From the NCBI RefSeq assembly GCF_000317835.1, contig NC_019793.1, forward strand, positions 186,001-250,000: DNA of 64,000 nt, given 5' to 3'. Below the pieces are notes generated by a model. That model saw only the letters and a list, made by a program, of their open reading frames with translations. It did no database searches and was not told the origin of the DNA. Numbering within the stretch: the first letter of the stretch is position 1; every line of letters starts with the position of its first letter. The position numbers and the translations under genes were made by a program. This DNA is from Deinococcus peraridilitoris DSM 19664 (lineage in GTDB: Bacteria > Deinococcota > Deinococci > Deinococcales > Deinococcaceae). Shown piece by piece: positions 30,490 through 39,563 of the stretch.

Positions 30490-31662
30490 ATGACCAAAAT
30501 CGTCATTACCGCCGCCAAACGGACGCCAATCGGCACCTTCATGGGCGGCTTGAAGGACGTGTCGGCCGTCGACCTGGGAGTCACGGTCGCCAAAGCCGTG
30601 CTGGGCGGCACGCAAAGCGATGACATCGCCGACGTGATCGTCGGGAATGTGCTGCAGGCCGGGCAGGGTATGAACCCTGCGCGCCAGATTGCCATCCACG
30701 CGGGCCTGCCTCAGCACGTTCCCGGGCAGACCGTCAACCGGGTGTGTGGCAGTGGCCTGCAGGCCGTCATCAGCGCTGCTCAGGGACTCAAGAGCGGCGA
30801 CGGTCACCTTTACCTGGCCGGTGGGGTGGAAAGCATGAGCCGCGCACCCTACCTGTTGCCACGGGCGCGGGAAGGCTACCGGCTGGGACACGGAGAATTG
30901 CTCGACTCGATTCTCAGCGACGGCCTCACCGACGTGTTTCACCGCTACCACATGGGCGTCACGGCCGAGAACATCGCCCGACAGTGGAACATTACCCGTG
31001 AAGACCAGGACGCCTTCGCGCTCGAAAGCCAGCGCCGCGCACAGGGGGCCATCGAATCGGGCGCGTTCACGGACGAAGTGGTCCCGGTGGAAGTCTCCGG
31101 CAAAAAGGGCAACACGCTCTTTGAACGCGATGAACACGTACGTCCGGAGACAAGCGCCGAAGCGCTGGCCAAGCTGCGGCCCGCCTTCGAGAAAACCGGC
31201 ACCGTCACAGCCGGCAACGCCAGCGGCCTGAACGACGGCGCGGCGATGCTGGCGGTCACCACCGAGGAGTACGCCCAGGCGAACGGTCTGCCGATCCTGG
31301 CCGAAATCGCCTCGTACGCGGCCATCGGTGTCGATCCGTCAATCATGGGCATCGGTCCCGCCAAGGTGGTGCCGGTGGCCCTCAAGAAAGCCGGGCTGGG
31401 AATCGGCGACGTGGACCTCTTCGAGCTGAACGAGGCTTTCGCAGTCCAGTCGCTTGCGGTGGTGCGTGACCTGGAGGTGGACCCGGCCAGGGTGAACGTC
31501 ACTGGCGGCGCAATCGCGCTGGGACACCCGATCGGCGCGAGTGGCGCTCGTGTGCTCGTTACCCTTCTCCACGCCCTGAAACGGCAAGGCAAGGAGCACG
31601 GCGTGGCGAGCCTTTGCATCGGCGGGGGCATGGGAATCGCCGTCGTCGTTCGCGCCGTCTGA
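30490..31662 (+). CDS. Acetyl-CoA acetyltransferase (thiolase)
   Basis: A 390-residue thiolase with all three catalytic residues: C86 in [12 protein letters not shown]346 in [11 protein letters not shown] and C376 in SLCIGGGMG. It either condenses two acetyl-CoA or cleaves 3-ketoacyl-CoA in fatty acid or aromatic acid degradation; the sequence alone does not decide. A TATAAT (30478-30483) six bases before the ATG gives a leaderless message, and the palindrome just upstream implies repression by a TetR-type regulator, which favours a degradative role. The longer upstream frame is a shadow of the DoxX gene. Confidence 0.92.
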   Translation: MTKIVITAAKRTPIGTFMGGLKDVSAVDLGVTVAKAVLGGTQSDDIADVIVGNVLQAGQGMNPARQIAIHAGLPQHVPGQTVNRVCGSGLQAVISAAQGLKSGDGHLYLAGGVESMSRAPYLLPRAREGYRLGHGELLDSILSDGLTDVFHRYHMGVTAENIARQWNITREDQDAFALESQRRAQGAIESGAFTDEVVPVEVSGKKGNTLFERDEHVRPETSAEALAKLRPAFEKTGTVTAGNASGLNDGAAMLAVTTEEYAQANGLPILAEIASYAAIGVDPSIMGIGPAKVVPVALKKAGLGIGDVDLFELNEAFAVQSLAVVRDLEVDPARVNVTGGAIALGHPIGASGARVLVTLLHALKRQGKEHGVASLCIGGGMGIAVVVRAV

Positions 31663-31683
31663 CGACGGCCTCGACGCACGCAA

Positions 31684-31728
31684 GCGAACAAGGCCCGGGG
31701 AGAGCGTTCCACCCGGGTTCTTGTTCGC
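31684..31728 (+). terminator. Probable terminator after the thiolase gene
   Basis: GCGAACAAG and CCCGGG on the left pair with CCCGGG and CTTGTTCGC on the right (31712-31728), with a small internal bulge. Confidence 0.5.
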
Positions 31729-31795
31729 GCCGGAACCGCCGCTCTTTCAGTCCGCGCGTGCCTCAAAGCCAAGCGCACAAGGAGTGCATGAACGC

Positions 31796-32071
31796 ATGAC
31801 CTTGACCCATCAGGAAATTCAAGATCAGCTGCCCTCAGGCTGGACAGGGAGCGTCTCGGGTATTTCCCGCGACTTTACTTTCGAATCGTACGAAGCGGGG
31901 GTCGCGTTTGCCGTGCACCTGGCACTCATGGCGCAGCGGGCCAATCATCACCCGGACACGCTGACGATCGGGTGGAAGACCGTACGGGTGACGTACACGA
32001 CCCACTCTGAGGGTGGGGTCACCGGGCGAGACATTGCGGCCGCCCGGAAAGTGAACACGGTCATTCCTTGA
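31796..32071 (+). CDS. phhB: 4a-hydroxytetrahydrobiopterin dehydratase
   Basis: A 91-residue pterin-4a-carbinolamine dehydratase, which recycles the cofactor of phenylalanine hydroxylase and in some bacteria serves other pterin or molybdopterin roles. The active-site pattern is visible as ANHHPDTLTI, VRVTYTTHSEGGVT and RDIAAA. I start at ATG 31796, eleven bases after AAGGAG; a second ATG at 31788 is out of frame. No phenylalanine hydroxylase gene is in the window, though a kynurenine operon lies nearby. Confidence 0.88.
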   Translation: MTLTHQEIQDQLPSGWTGSVSGISRDFTFESYEAGVAFAVHLALMAQRANHHPDTLTIGWKTVRVTYTTHSEGGVTGRDIAAARKVNTVIP

Positions 32072-32123
32072 CGGTCATGACGCACTCAACCGGCGTTTCG
32101 TCTGGGCGTTAAAATCTTCTGGC

Positions 32124-32564
32124 ATGTCAGGGATACCCCGCTACGCTTTTGAACAGACCATCACCGTGCAACCTCAGGACGTCGATGAACTGGGGCACGT
32201 CAACAACGCCGTTTACTTACAGTATTTCGAGAGCTGCGCCCGCGCCCATGCGGACACCGTCGGGGCGACCCTCGAATTCATGCGTGCGCAAGGTGTCGTG
32301 CCAGTGGCGCGCAAGCATGTCATCACCTACCACCGCCCTGCCTTTGGCGGTGAGCGGCTGCTGGTGCAGACGCGCATCGTCAAGTCGGCGGGAGTGCGGG
32401 CGCGGCGTCACAACGAAGTTCGCCGGGCGGAAAGTGGCGAACTGCTGGTCGAGATGGAGACCGAATGGGTGTGGGTGGACGCTGAGCGCGGTCGACCAAA
32501 AGCCGTGACCGCCCCTATCAACGCGGCGTTCGGCTGGTCAGAAGGTCAGGAGCGCGGATCTTGA
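32124..32564 (+). CDS. Hotdog-fold acyl-CoA thioesterase
   Basis: A 146-residue 4-hydroxybenzoyl-CoA thioesterase/YbgC-type protein. The catalytic signature DVDELGHVNNAVYLQYFE (about 19-36) is complete. Substrate is unknown; YbgC-like members act on short acyl-CoAs. TAAAAT (32110-32115) stands eight bases before the ATG, a leaderless start. The next gene overlaps its stop. Confidence 0.85.
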   Translation: MSGIPRYAFEQTITVQPQDVDELGHVNNAVYLQYFESCARAHADTVGATLEFMRAQGVVPVARKHVITYHRPAFGGERLLVQTRIVKSAGVRARRHNEVRRAESGELLVEMETEWVWVDAERGRPKAVTAPINAAFGWSEGQERGS

Positions 32565-33010
32565 GTGGCTGGTCGGTGCGCCGGGCCGAACCGGATGACG
32601 CCCCGATCATCGCCCGGCACCGCTATGAAGCGGATGGCCCGCAGGCGTCACCGTACGAGGCGTGGGTGCACTCCGCGCTGGAGCGCGGCCTCTACCTGGG
32701 CTGGCTGGCCGAAACCGAAGGAAAAGGAAACGTGATAGGAGGCGCCGGGCTGACCTTGCTCGAATGGGGCCCGACACGCCTGAGCGCCAACCCCTGGCGG
32801 GCGCGGGTCGTAAACGTCTTTACCGAGCCCGACTGGCGTCGGCTTGGTCTGGGCAGACAGTTGCTCAAGCTCTGCCTGACCGAAGCAGATGACCGCGGGA
32901 TTCGTGAGGTCAGCCTGGGCGCCACCCTGCTGGGCCGCGCCTTGTACGAGCAGTTGGGTTTCCGGCTGGCCGAGAGCGAAATGCGCCGCACAGGTCCGTT
33001 GTCTCCCTGA
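32561..33010 (+). CDS. GNAT-family N-acetyltransferase
   Basis: A 149-residue acetyltransferase. The acetyl-CoA-binding motif is RRLGLGRQLLKL (about 89-100), preceded by VVNVFTEPDW and followed by LGATLLGRALYEQLGFR, the usual C-terminal motif. The substrate is not predictable. It starts at TTG 32561, overlapping the thioesterase stop as TTGA, nine bases after AGGAG. Confidence 0.82.
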   Translation: MSGWSVRRAEPDDAPIIARHRYEADGPQASPYEAWVHSALERGLYLGWLAETEGKGNVIGGAGLTLLEWGPTRLSANPWRARVVNVFTEPDWRRLGLGRQLLKLCLTEADDRGIREVSLGATLLGRALYEQLGFRLAESEMRRTGPLSP

Positions 33011-33029
33011 GCCATCCGCTCCCAACACC

Positions 33030-34217
33030 TCAGGTTACGGCGCTCGCCTGACCGGCGAAGTGGCGGTACTGGCCGGAGTCGAGCAGCTCGCGCAGCACAC
33101 GCACCGTCTGGTCGAGTTCGTCTTCGCTGTTGTAAAGCGCGACGGGCGCGAGACGCAGGATGTCCGGTTCGCGAAAATCGGGCACAATGCCGCGTTCACG
33201 CAAGGCCAGGCTGAGCATTCTTGCTTCGGGATGGACCAGCGCCACGTGCCCTCCCCGCTGGGCCGGCTCGCGAGGGGTCACCAGGATAAATTCGGGCAAT
33301 TCCCGCGCACAGCGCTCGATAAGGTAAGCGGTCAATTCAAGTGATCGAGCCCGGATCGCGTCGATGCCCAGTTCGTCGAACGTTTCCAGCGCGCCTTCGA
33401 GGGCGCTGAGCGCCAGGATGCTGGGCGTGGCGATCTGGTATGCTCCTGCGCCCTCGGCGGGGTGGAAATGAGGGCGCATTTCGAACTGGGTCCGCTTGTC
33501 ATGGCCCCACCAGCCGGCCAGACCGGGCACCAGACCGGCGTGCCGCTCGTGTACGAACAACCCGCCTGGCGCGCCGGGGCCGGCGTTGACGTACTTGTAA
33601 TGGCACCACACTGCAAAGTCCACGTTGTCTTCGTGAAAGGCGTGTGGCAGGCACCCCACCGAATGTGCCGCGTCCCAGCCAATGACGACTCCACGCTCGC
33701 GCGCTGCCCGGGTAATGCTGCGCACCGGCAACAACTGGCCACTGCGGTACAGCACGGTCGGCAACAGTGCCAGCGCCACGTCGTCCTTCAAGGCGCTCAG
33801 TACATCCTCTTCAAGAAGCGTGCGACCATCACGCGAGGGAATCAGCCGCAGTTCTGCTCCGGCACGGTCCGCCCAGGAACGCAGGGCGTACAGGTCGCTG
33901 GGGAAATCCAGCTCGGTGGCGACCAGGTGACGCTTCGCGCCGTCTGGCCGGTAGAACGTGGCCAGCAAGGCGTGCAGGTTGACCGTGATGGAACCGGTGG
34001 CGATCACCTCGGCGGGCCGGGCGCCCACCAGGCGCGCGATGGACGGTGAGAGCGATTCGGAAAGTGCGAACCAGTGTTCCCAGCCACTCACTGCCTCGTG
34101 TTCCCATTCCTCCAGGCGCGTCAGAACACGCGCCCGCGCCGCTTTGGGCATCAAGCCAAGAGAATTGCCGTCAAGGTAGATTTGACCGCTGGGATAAGCG
34201 AAGGCGCCGCGCTTCAT
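33030..34217 (-). CDS. kynU: Kynureninase
   Basis: A 395-residue PLP enzyme that splits kynurenine (or 3-hydroxykynurenine) to anthranilate and alanine in tryptophan degradation. It shows YLDGNSLGLMP at residues 14-24, WDAAHSVG with the PLP-ring Asp182, and the Schiff-base lysine K208 in WCHYKYVNAGPGAPGG. The N-terminus is some 15-20 residues shorter than many relatives, but the ATG overlaps the kynB stop as ATGA, which settles the start. Tryptophan 2,3-dioxygenase is not in the window. Confidence 0.93.
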   Translation of the reverse strand: MKRGAFAYPSGQIYLDGNSLGLMPKAARARVLTRLEEWEHEAVSGWEHWFALSESLSPSIARLVGARPAEVIATGSITVNLHALLATFYRPDGAKRHLVATELDFPSDLYALRSWADRAGAELRLIPSRDGRTLLEEDVLSALKDDVALALLPTVLYRSGQLLPVRSITRAARERGVVIGWDAAHSVGCLPHAFHEDNVDFAVWCHYKYVNAGPGAPGGLFVHERHAGLVPGLAGWWGHDKRTQFEMRPHFHPAEGAGAYQIATPSILALSALEGALETFDELGIDAIRARSLELTAYLIERCARELPEFILVTPREPAQRGGHVALVHPEARMLSLALRERGIVPDFREPDILRLAPVALYNSEDELDQTVRVLRELLDSGQYRHFAGQASAVT

Positions 34218-34828
34218 GGCAGCTCCCGCAGAATCGCGCGGGCGGGCGCGCCGTCTGCCTCTGCCAGGGCCAACGGCAGACAGATGAGTTCGTAGTCTCC
34301 TTCTGAAACACCTTCGAGGTTCAATCCCTCCAGAATATACATTCCGGTCTCCCGAAAAGCCATGTGCGCGTCCAGGGTTTTGCTGGTCAGGGGATCCACG
34401 CTGGGCGCGTCAGTTCCCACCAGGCGCACACCGCGTGCGTGCAGGGCGCGGACCAGCTGGGGGGAAAGGGCACTGAAGTCGGTGGGAAACTCGGCCCAGT
34501 GGGCGCGTTGCCCGGTATAGAACAGTACGCGTTCAGGCAGATGGGTCTGCTGTTCCAGCACGCTTTCCGGTACCAGCTCGAAGCCCGGCGCGTGCACCAC
34601 CCGGCAGCGCCCTATATATACCTCCAGCGGAATCTGATGCAGCTTCCGGCCTTTGTCATCGTAGTGAAAGGGTGCGTCCACGTGGGTCGCAGTATGGGTG
34701 CTGGTCGAAAGCAGGGCCGTATTGACGCTGTCACCCCGCGCAATGCGCAGTCGAGGTTCGAGCAGGTAAGGTTCGTCTCCTGGCCAGTTGGGGTGGCCTG
34801 GGGTGAGGCTTCGGCTGATGTCGCGCAT
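34214..34828 (-). CDS. kynB: Kynurenine formamidase (arylformamidase)
   Basis: A 204-residue cyclase-like metal hydrolase that converts N-formylkynurenine to kynurenine, feeding the next gene. The HTxTHxD metal motif appears as STHTATHVDAPFHY (about 52-65), with GxDxPS as GTDAPSVDP further on. The start at ATG 34828 is six bases after TACACT (34840-34835), a leaderless operon start. The longer frame upstream of it is an antisense shadow. Confidence 0.93.
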   Translation of the reverse strand: MRDISRSLTPGHPNWPGDEPYLLEPRLRIARGDSVNTALLSTSTHTATHVDAPFHYDDKGRKLHQIPLEVYIGRCRVVHAPGFELVPESVLEQQTHLPERVLFYTGQRAHWAEFPTDFSALSPQLVRALHARGVRLVGTDAPSVDPLTSKTLDAHMAFRETGMYILEGLNLEGVSEGDYELICLPLALAEADGAPARAILRELP

Positions 34829-34896
34829 GATGACAGTGTACCGGGCCACCCACCTGGGGCGGTCACCGGCGGGGCGCCGACGGAGTCGACGCGGCG

Positions 34897-36387
34897 TCAG
34901 CGCATCATCGCAAGCCGCAGAAACGCGTCGCGTGACAGGGACGCGTCGTCGGCCACGGCCCGCTCGACCGACCAGCCCAGCTCGGCGACAATCGCATGCA
35001 GCAGGGCAGGCGAGTCGTGCGGCAATATCACCGCATCGGCGGGCGTTTCCATCAGGGCGGCCAGCGACAACCGCTCCACTTCGGACAGCACGATCTCGAC
35101 GCCTCGTGCGCGCAGGGCGTGCAGCGCACTTCGGGCGTGTCCGCCCCAGGGCGCCGCCGAAAAAACGAGCTGTAAGGTTCCCCCGCCCATTCGCACGGCA
35201 GCTTCCGCTGCCAGGATTGCTGCCAGGGCGTGCTGAAGTTCGGACAACGCAGAGGCGGGACGCAGGCGCGTGAGACCGGGAGCGTGGGTTTGCGCGGCGA
35301 CGTGAGACAGCAGCCACAGATCGACCTCCAGGGCGTGCGCGGTGGTCAGTCCCGCCTGGGGCGCCAATGAAGCAGCCTGACCAGGAAGTCCGGCGCGTAC
35401 CTCGGCACCGACCAGGCGGCCATCGAGTCGCAGGGGCAGGTAATGGGTCTGCAGCGCTCCTTCGCGCAGCACGCTTGTCAGCGCCTGCCCCAGTGCCTGC
35501 TCGTTGCGGCGTTCACGTTCCAGCACGTCATCATAAAGACGCGTAGCGACCTGTCCATCTCTCTTGGCGCGGTACATGGCGGCGTCGGCCTGCGCCAGCG
35601 CGTCACCGGCACTGCGGTGACGTGCGCCGAGCTGCACGCCGCCGATGGTGAAGCTGGCCTGCAGCCGGTGTGCTCCCAGGTCGATGGGAGGTACAAACGC
35701 GGCATGTACCCGGCGCGCGGCGTCCAACAGCGTCTGCTCGCCATGACCGGGAATAAGCGCAGCGAATTCGTCGCCGCCGTACCGGCCAAGCAGCACATCA
35801 CGGCCTAGTGTTTCACGCAGCCTGGCAGCGACGCAGGCCACCAGAACGTCACCTACCGCGTGTCCGTACATATCGTTGGTCTGCCGAAAGCGGTTCAGAT
35901 CGAGAAACAACAGACCGGCCTGCCGGTGGCCGGAGCGAACCTCCGCCAACACCTCCTCGAGTTGCTCGATCAGCAGAACGCGGTTGGGCAGACCGGTGAG
36001 TGGATCTTGATACGCGCCTCGCCGCAGACGGGCTTCACGCTCGTGCTGCTCCGTGAGGTCGATTTGTGCGCCGCCCAGGCTCGGCTGGTTGCCCGTGCCC
36101 TGAGCGGCGCCGGTGAGCCGCAACCAACGCTGCTGAGGACCGCTCATCGTGCGGTAGGTAACGTCGAGGCGCGCTCCATTGGACACTGTGCGAAGTGCCG
36201 CGTGAACTTCCGCGCGGTCCTCTGGGTGAACCTGCAGCAGCCACTCGGGCAGGCTGGCCGGGCTGGCCCGGAGCTGTTCGCGAAATGCCTGGTTGGTACT
36301 CAGGCTGTCGTGTGTACCCAGCATCCACAAGCCGTGCCCGCCACGTTCGGAGGCGTCAAGCCAGGGTGGATTGGTCGCGTGATTCAA
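34897..36387 (-). CDS. Diguanylate cyclase (GGDEF) with degenerate EAL domain
   Basis: A 496-residue protein. The N-terminal 115 residues look like a PAS-type sensor (HPEDRAEVHAAL, ending GAQIDLTEQHERE). The GGDEF domain carries an intact RYGGDEFAAL (204-208) and DPLTGLPNR, so it should make cyclic di-GMP; no RxxD inhibitory site precedes it. The C-terminal ~200 residues align with an EAL domain start, but the EALLRW motif reads AEVRAGLPG and other catalytic acids are not evident, so phosphodiesterase activity is unlikely. It starts at TTG 36387, five bases after GGAGG. No membrane segment is visible. Confidence 0.85.
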   Translation of the reverse strand: MNHATNPPWLDASERGGHGLWMLGTHDSLSTNQAFREQLRASPASLPEWLLQVHPEDRAEVHAALRTVSNGARLDVTYRTMSGPQQRWLRLTGAAQGTGNQPSLGGAQIDLTEQHEREARLRRGAYQDPLTGLPNRVLLIEQLEEVLAEVRSGHRQAGLLFLDLNRFRQTNDMYGHAVGDVLVACVAARLRETLGRDVLLGRYGGDEFAALIPGHGEQTLLDAARRVHAAFVPPIDLGAHRLQASFTIGGVQLGARHRSAGDALAQADAAMYRAKRDGQVATRLYDDVLERERRNEQALGQALTSVLREGALQTHYLPLRLDGRLVGAEVRAGLPGQAASLAPQAGLTTAHALEVDLWLLSHVAAQTHAPGLTRLRPASALSELQHALAAILAAEAAVRMGGGTLQLVFSAAPWGGHARSALHALRARGVEIVLSEVERLSLAALMETPADAVILPHDSPALLHAIVAELGWSVERAVADDASLSRDAFLRLAMMR

Positions 36388-36513
36388 ACGTCCTCCGTAT
36401 CAGACGGGTCAGAACACTCGTGATGCACGGACAGTCTAGCGCATCATGAGGAAAGGAACGCGCTTGGGTGAGCCTCCTGCTCTTTACTTCAGTTCAGATG
36501 AAGGGCAAAAAGT

Positions 36514-36546
36514 GCAGTGCGGCCACGCATGCCGGTCACGCACTGC
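36514..36546 (-). terminator. Terminator of the Lrp-type gene
   Basis: GCAGTGCG (36514-36521) pairs with CGCACTGC (36539-36546); on the minus strand the stem is followed by ACTTTTTG. One arm includes the last codons of the gene. Confidence 0.65.
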
Positions 36547-37012
36547 CGAGGGGAAGCCTCGTGGTGTGTTTCTCCTGTTTGGCGGCAATGGTGCTGTTGG
36601 TGTTGCTGACCTCTGGCATGGCGGCCAGCACGTCGATCAAAAAGCGCTGGTACGTGGTCAAATCAGGCACCACGACCTTGAGCAGAAAGTCGTACTCGCC
36701 AAGACAGAAGTAACACTCCAGCACTTCCTGCTGGGCACGCATTTTCTCGGCGAAGGTCGTGAAGGCAGATTTGGTCTGCTTGTCGAGGGTGACGTGCACG
36801 AACACCGTGAGATCGCGTCCGACTTTCTGGGCATCCAGCAATGCCACGTATCCGGTAATGAAGCCCTCGTCTTCGAGCCGCTTGACCCGGCGCAGACACG
36901 GCGCCGGTGTCAGTCCGACTTCATCGGCAAGTTCAGTGTTGGCAATCCGGCCTCTCTCCTGCAATACCTGCAGAATTTGACGGTCAGTCTCGTCGAGCTG
37001 ATATTGGGCCAT
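36536..37012 (-). CDS. Lrp/AsnC-family transcriptional regulator
   Basis: A 158-residue DNA-binding protein with an N-terminal helix-turn-helix (LDETDRQILQVLQ; ADEVGLTPAPCLRRVKRLED) and a C-terminal RAM ligand domain (GEYDFLLKVVVPDL). Lrp-type proteins sense amino acids. It is divergent from alanine dehydrogenase across 159 bp that contain a palindrome, so it is probably the alanine-responsive regulator of that gene, as AldR-type Lrp proteins are elsewhere. The start at ATG 37012 has only a weak ribosome site. Confidence 0.88.
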   Translation of the reverse strand: MAQYQLDETDRQILQVLQERGRIANTELADEVGLTPAPCLRRVKRLEDEGFITGYVALLDAQKVGRDLTVFVHVTLDKQTKSAFTTFAEKMRAQQEVLECYFCLGEYDFLLKVVVPDLTTYQRFLIDVLAAMPEVSNTNSTIAAKQEKHTTRLPLGSA

Positions 37013-37086
37013 ATCTCTATGAATTATGCGCCTTTCGCGCAACACGATTGCCAACATCGACAAAAAATCAGAGTGAAACGCAATCC

Positions 37087-37107
37087 TAACAAACGCATGT
37101 TTTGTTA
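37087..37107. promoter_or_regulatory. Palindromic site between the Lrp-type gene and ald
   Basis: TAACAAA and TTTGTTA flank a 7-base centre (37087-37093 and 37101-37107), giving a 21-bp dyad in the shared intergenic region. An AT-rich dyad of this size is what an Lrp-type dimer would bind; this link is inference. Confidence 0.45.
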
Positions 37108-37171
37108 CCATACGTACACCACAGCAAACCGCACCGCACAGGCGAAGGCGGGTTCTTCAGGAGGAACGCTC

Positions 37172-38278
37172 ATGCATATCGGACTACCGAAAGAAATCAA
37201 GGTCAAGGAAAACCGCGTTGCGCTCACACCGGGAGGCGTCGCCACCCTCGTTCGGCGAGGCCACAGCGTCACCGTGGAACGCTCCGCAGGCGTCGGCTCG
37301 GGCTTTGCCGACGGTGAGTACGAAGCTGCGGGCGCGCGGCTGGGCAGTGCCGCCGACGCCTGGGCCGCCCAGATGGTCGTGAAGGTCAAAGAGCCCATCG
37401 CCAGCGAATACCCGTACCTGCGCCCCGACCTGCTGCTCTTCACCTACCTGCACCTGGCCGCCGACCGGCCACTCACCGAGGCGTTGCTGCAAAGCGGTAC
37501 CACCGGCGTCGCGTACGAAACCGTGCAAAGCGACGACGGCGCGCTGCCCCTGCTCACCCCCATGAGCGAGGTGGCGGGCCGTCTGGCCGTGCAGGCCGGC
37601 GCGTACTACCTCCAGAAACCCAACGGTGGACGGGGCGTGCTGCTGGGCGGCGTGCCCGGCGTGCAGCCGGGCCACGTGGTCGTCATCGGCGGGGGTGTCG
37701 TGGGCACCAACGCTGCCAAGATGGCCATGGGGCTCGGTGCGCGCGTCACCGTCCTCGACGTGAGCCAGAAACGCCTGGCATACCTCGACGATGTGTTCTT
37801 CGGCCGCCTCACCACCATGATGAGCAGTGAGGCCAACATCCGCGCGCTGCTTCCGGACGCCGACCTGGTGATCGGCGGCGTGCTGATCCCCGGGGCCAAG
37901 GCGCCGCACCTCGTCACGCGCGACATGCTCGCGAGCATGCAGGAAGGCAGCGTCATCGTGGACGTCGCAGTGGACCAGGGTGGCTGCGTCGAGACCATTC
38001 ACGCCACCACCCACGACGAGCCGGTCTACACGGTCGACGGTGTGGTGCATTACGGTGTCGCCAACATGCCGGGGGCCGTTCCGCGTACCAGCACGTTCGC
38101 ACTGACGAACGCCACCTTTCCGTTCGTCTCGCAGCTGGCCGATCAGGGCATTGACGCCCTGGCGCGCAACGTCGCCCTGCGCAAGGGCCTCAACACCAAG
38201 GGTGGGCAACTGACCTACGCCGGTGTGGGCGAAGCGTTCGGGCTGAGCAGCGTCGCTCCTGAAGCCGCGTTGGCCTGA
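37172..38278 (+). CDS. ald: Alanine dehydrogenase
   Basis: A 368-residue NAD-dependent enzyme that interconverts alanine with pyruvate and ammonia. It begins [20 protein letters not shown], has the substrate Lys in MVVKVKEP (about 75), the catalytic His96 region TYLHLAAD, and the NAD loop [15 protein letters not shown]. Length equals the family norm. ATG 37172 follows AGGAGG. Regulation by the divergent Lrp-type protein is likely. Confidence 0.96.
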   Translation: MHIGLPKEIKVKENRVALTPGGVATLVRRGHSVTVERSAGVGSGFADGEYEAAGARLGSAADAWAAQMVVKVKEPIASEYPYLRPDLLLFTYLHLAADRPLTEALLQSGTTGVAYETVQSDDGALPLLTPMSEVAGRLAVQAGAYYLQKPNGGRGVLLGGVPGVQPGHVVVIGGGVVGTNAAKMAMGLGARVTVLDVSQKRLAYLDDVFFGRLTTMMSSEANIRALLPDADLVIGGVLIPGAKAPHLVTRDMLASMQEGSVIVDVAVDQGGCVETIHATTHDEPVYTVDGVVHYGVANMPGAVPRTSTFALTNATFPFVSQLADQGIDALARNVALRKGLNTKGGQLTYAGVGEAFGLSSVAPEAALA

Positions 38279-38297
38279 ACGCGAGCCAGGAACGCAG

Positions 38298-38328
38298 AAG
38301 ATGCCGTGACTTTGGGTCGCGGCATCTT
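38298..38328 (+). terminator. Terminator of ald
   Basis: AAGATGCCG (38298-38306) pairs with CGGCATCTT (38320-38328) over a 13-base loop just after the ald stop. Confidence 0.7.
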
Positions 38329-38365
38329 TCTGCTGAAAAACCAGGCTTTCTGCTGAAAAAGCAGG
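38326..38365. repeat. Two tandem 20-bp repeats
   Basis: CTTTCTGCTGAAAAACCAGG (38326-38345) is directly repeated with one base changed (38346-38365). The first copy includes the tail of the ald terminator stem. It looks like a local duplication. Confidence 0.6.
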
Positions 38366-38466
38366 CCTGTCGGGTATTTTGCACGTCGTGCGGGCCTGCG
38401 CAAGGCAGAATCACCGATCCACGGGCGGCACGATCAAAGGTGACGCGGCGATGTTACGCTGCGGCC

Positions 38467-39162
38467 ATGACGACGGAGCACGCCTGGATGCTCGAACTGC
38501 CTGTTCCCAAACACGACCGCACCACGGAAACCGCCTTTGCTGCGGCGCTGCGCTCCCGTGATGCCCGGCTGCTGCCGGCCGACGTGCCCCGATGGCACTT
38601 TCTGGAGTGGCTCGTGGGGCAGGGGTGGCTGCTTCATGGCTCGAACCATCCGGACATAACACGTTTCGAACCACGAACGCCCGTGGATCTGAGCCCGGAC
38701 GAGTTCAGCAAGCGCACCGCCGTCTTTGCCGCGTCAGATGGCGTATGGGCGATGATGTACGCCCTGACCGACCGGGCCCGCGTGAGGCGCATCCTGAATA
38801 TGGCCCTGCGGGTGCGCCAGGAGAACAGATGGTCCGAGCAGCGCTATTTTTTGTCCCTGGCGCCGCACGATCACGCGGTCACGGAAGGCATAGACCTGCT
38901 GCGTCACGGCAGCGTGTATGTTCTCTCGTCTGCGGGGTTCGAACGGATGCCGCCATACGAGTGGCCTGCTTTGGGCGAGGTCATGGAGCCGCATTGGGCG
39001 AGCCCGTCGGCAGTGGCGCCGCTCATGCGGGTGGACGTATCACCGACCGATTTCCTGCTTCCCGTGCGTATGCACGACGCCGGGCGCGTGGACAGGCTGT
39101 GCCAATCCGATCCATGGGGCTTTCCGTGGCTGGAGTCTGCCAGTGGGCGATCCGGGAATTGA
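38467..39162 (+). CDS. Hypothetical protein
   Basis: I do not recognise this 231-residue cytoplasmic protein. It contains no clear nucleotide or metal motif; noteworthy stretches are WHFLEWLVGQGWLLHGSNHPDI, FAASDGVWAMMYAL and, near the end, VSPTDFLLPVRMHD. The HGSNHPDI and FAASDGVWAM pairing recalls proteins that bind small ligands, but this is not evidence of function. TACGCT (38455-38460) six bases before the ATG marks a leaderless start, which supports it as a real gene. Confidence 0.7.
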   Translation: MTTEHAWMLELPVPKHDRTTETAFAAALRSRDARLLPADVPRWHFLEWLVGQGWLLHGSNHPDITRFEPRTPVDLSPDEFSKRTAVFAASDGVWAMMYALTDRARVRRILNMALRVRQENRWSEQRYFLSLAPHDHAVTEGIDLLRHGSVYVLSSAGFERMPPYEWPALGEVMEPHWASPSAVAPLMRVDVSPTDFLLPVRMHDAGRVDRLCQSDPWGFPWLESASGRSGN

Positions 39163-39192
39163 CCGCTTCCCCCGAAGCCTTCGCTCGCCGTA

Positions 39193-39375
39193 TTACCGAC
39201 TGACTGCTGGAGGCAGGCTGAGGGCGGGCTCCTCCACTTGCCCCTCTTCGGGGGGCAGCCCTCGCAGTTCACGCAACAGCGGGCCCCACTTGGGATGACG
39301 TTCCAGCAGTGCCTGCAAGGTCAGCCATTCGTATTCAAGCTGCCGAAGCTGTTCTGCACGTGAGGCATGAAGCAT
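39193..39375 (-). CDS. Small helical hypothetical protein
   Basis: A 60-residue protein, mainly one predicted helix (RAEQLRQLEYEWLTLQALLE) with heptad-like leucines, followed by an acidic, proline-rich tail. No family is evident. The evidence that it is real is its start: TAAGCT (39387-39382), six bases, then ATG 39375, exactly the leaderless spacing of its neighbours. Confidence 0.6.
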   Translation of the reverse strand: MLHASRAEQLRQLEYEWLTLQALLERHPKWGPLLRELRGLPPEEGQVEEPALSLPPAVSR

Positions 39376-39563
39376 GCATGGAGCTTACGTGAAGATCCGC
39401 AAAAGTGGCTCAAATCGGCTGATTGTGGCGTCAGATTCACAAAAGAGGCAGGACGCCTCGTGAAGGCGAAGGAAAACCCAGCCTCAGGCGCAACCCCGGC
39501 AAACCGACAAGAAAGGACCCCCCACCTTTTCGTATACTGGTGTACAGCTTTGGAGGCAACCTC

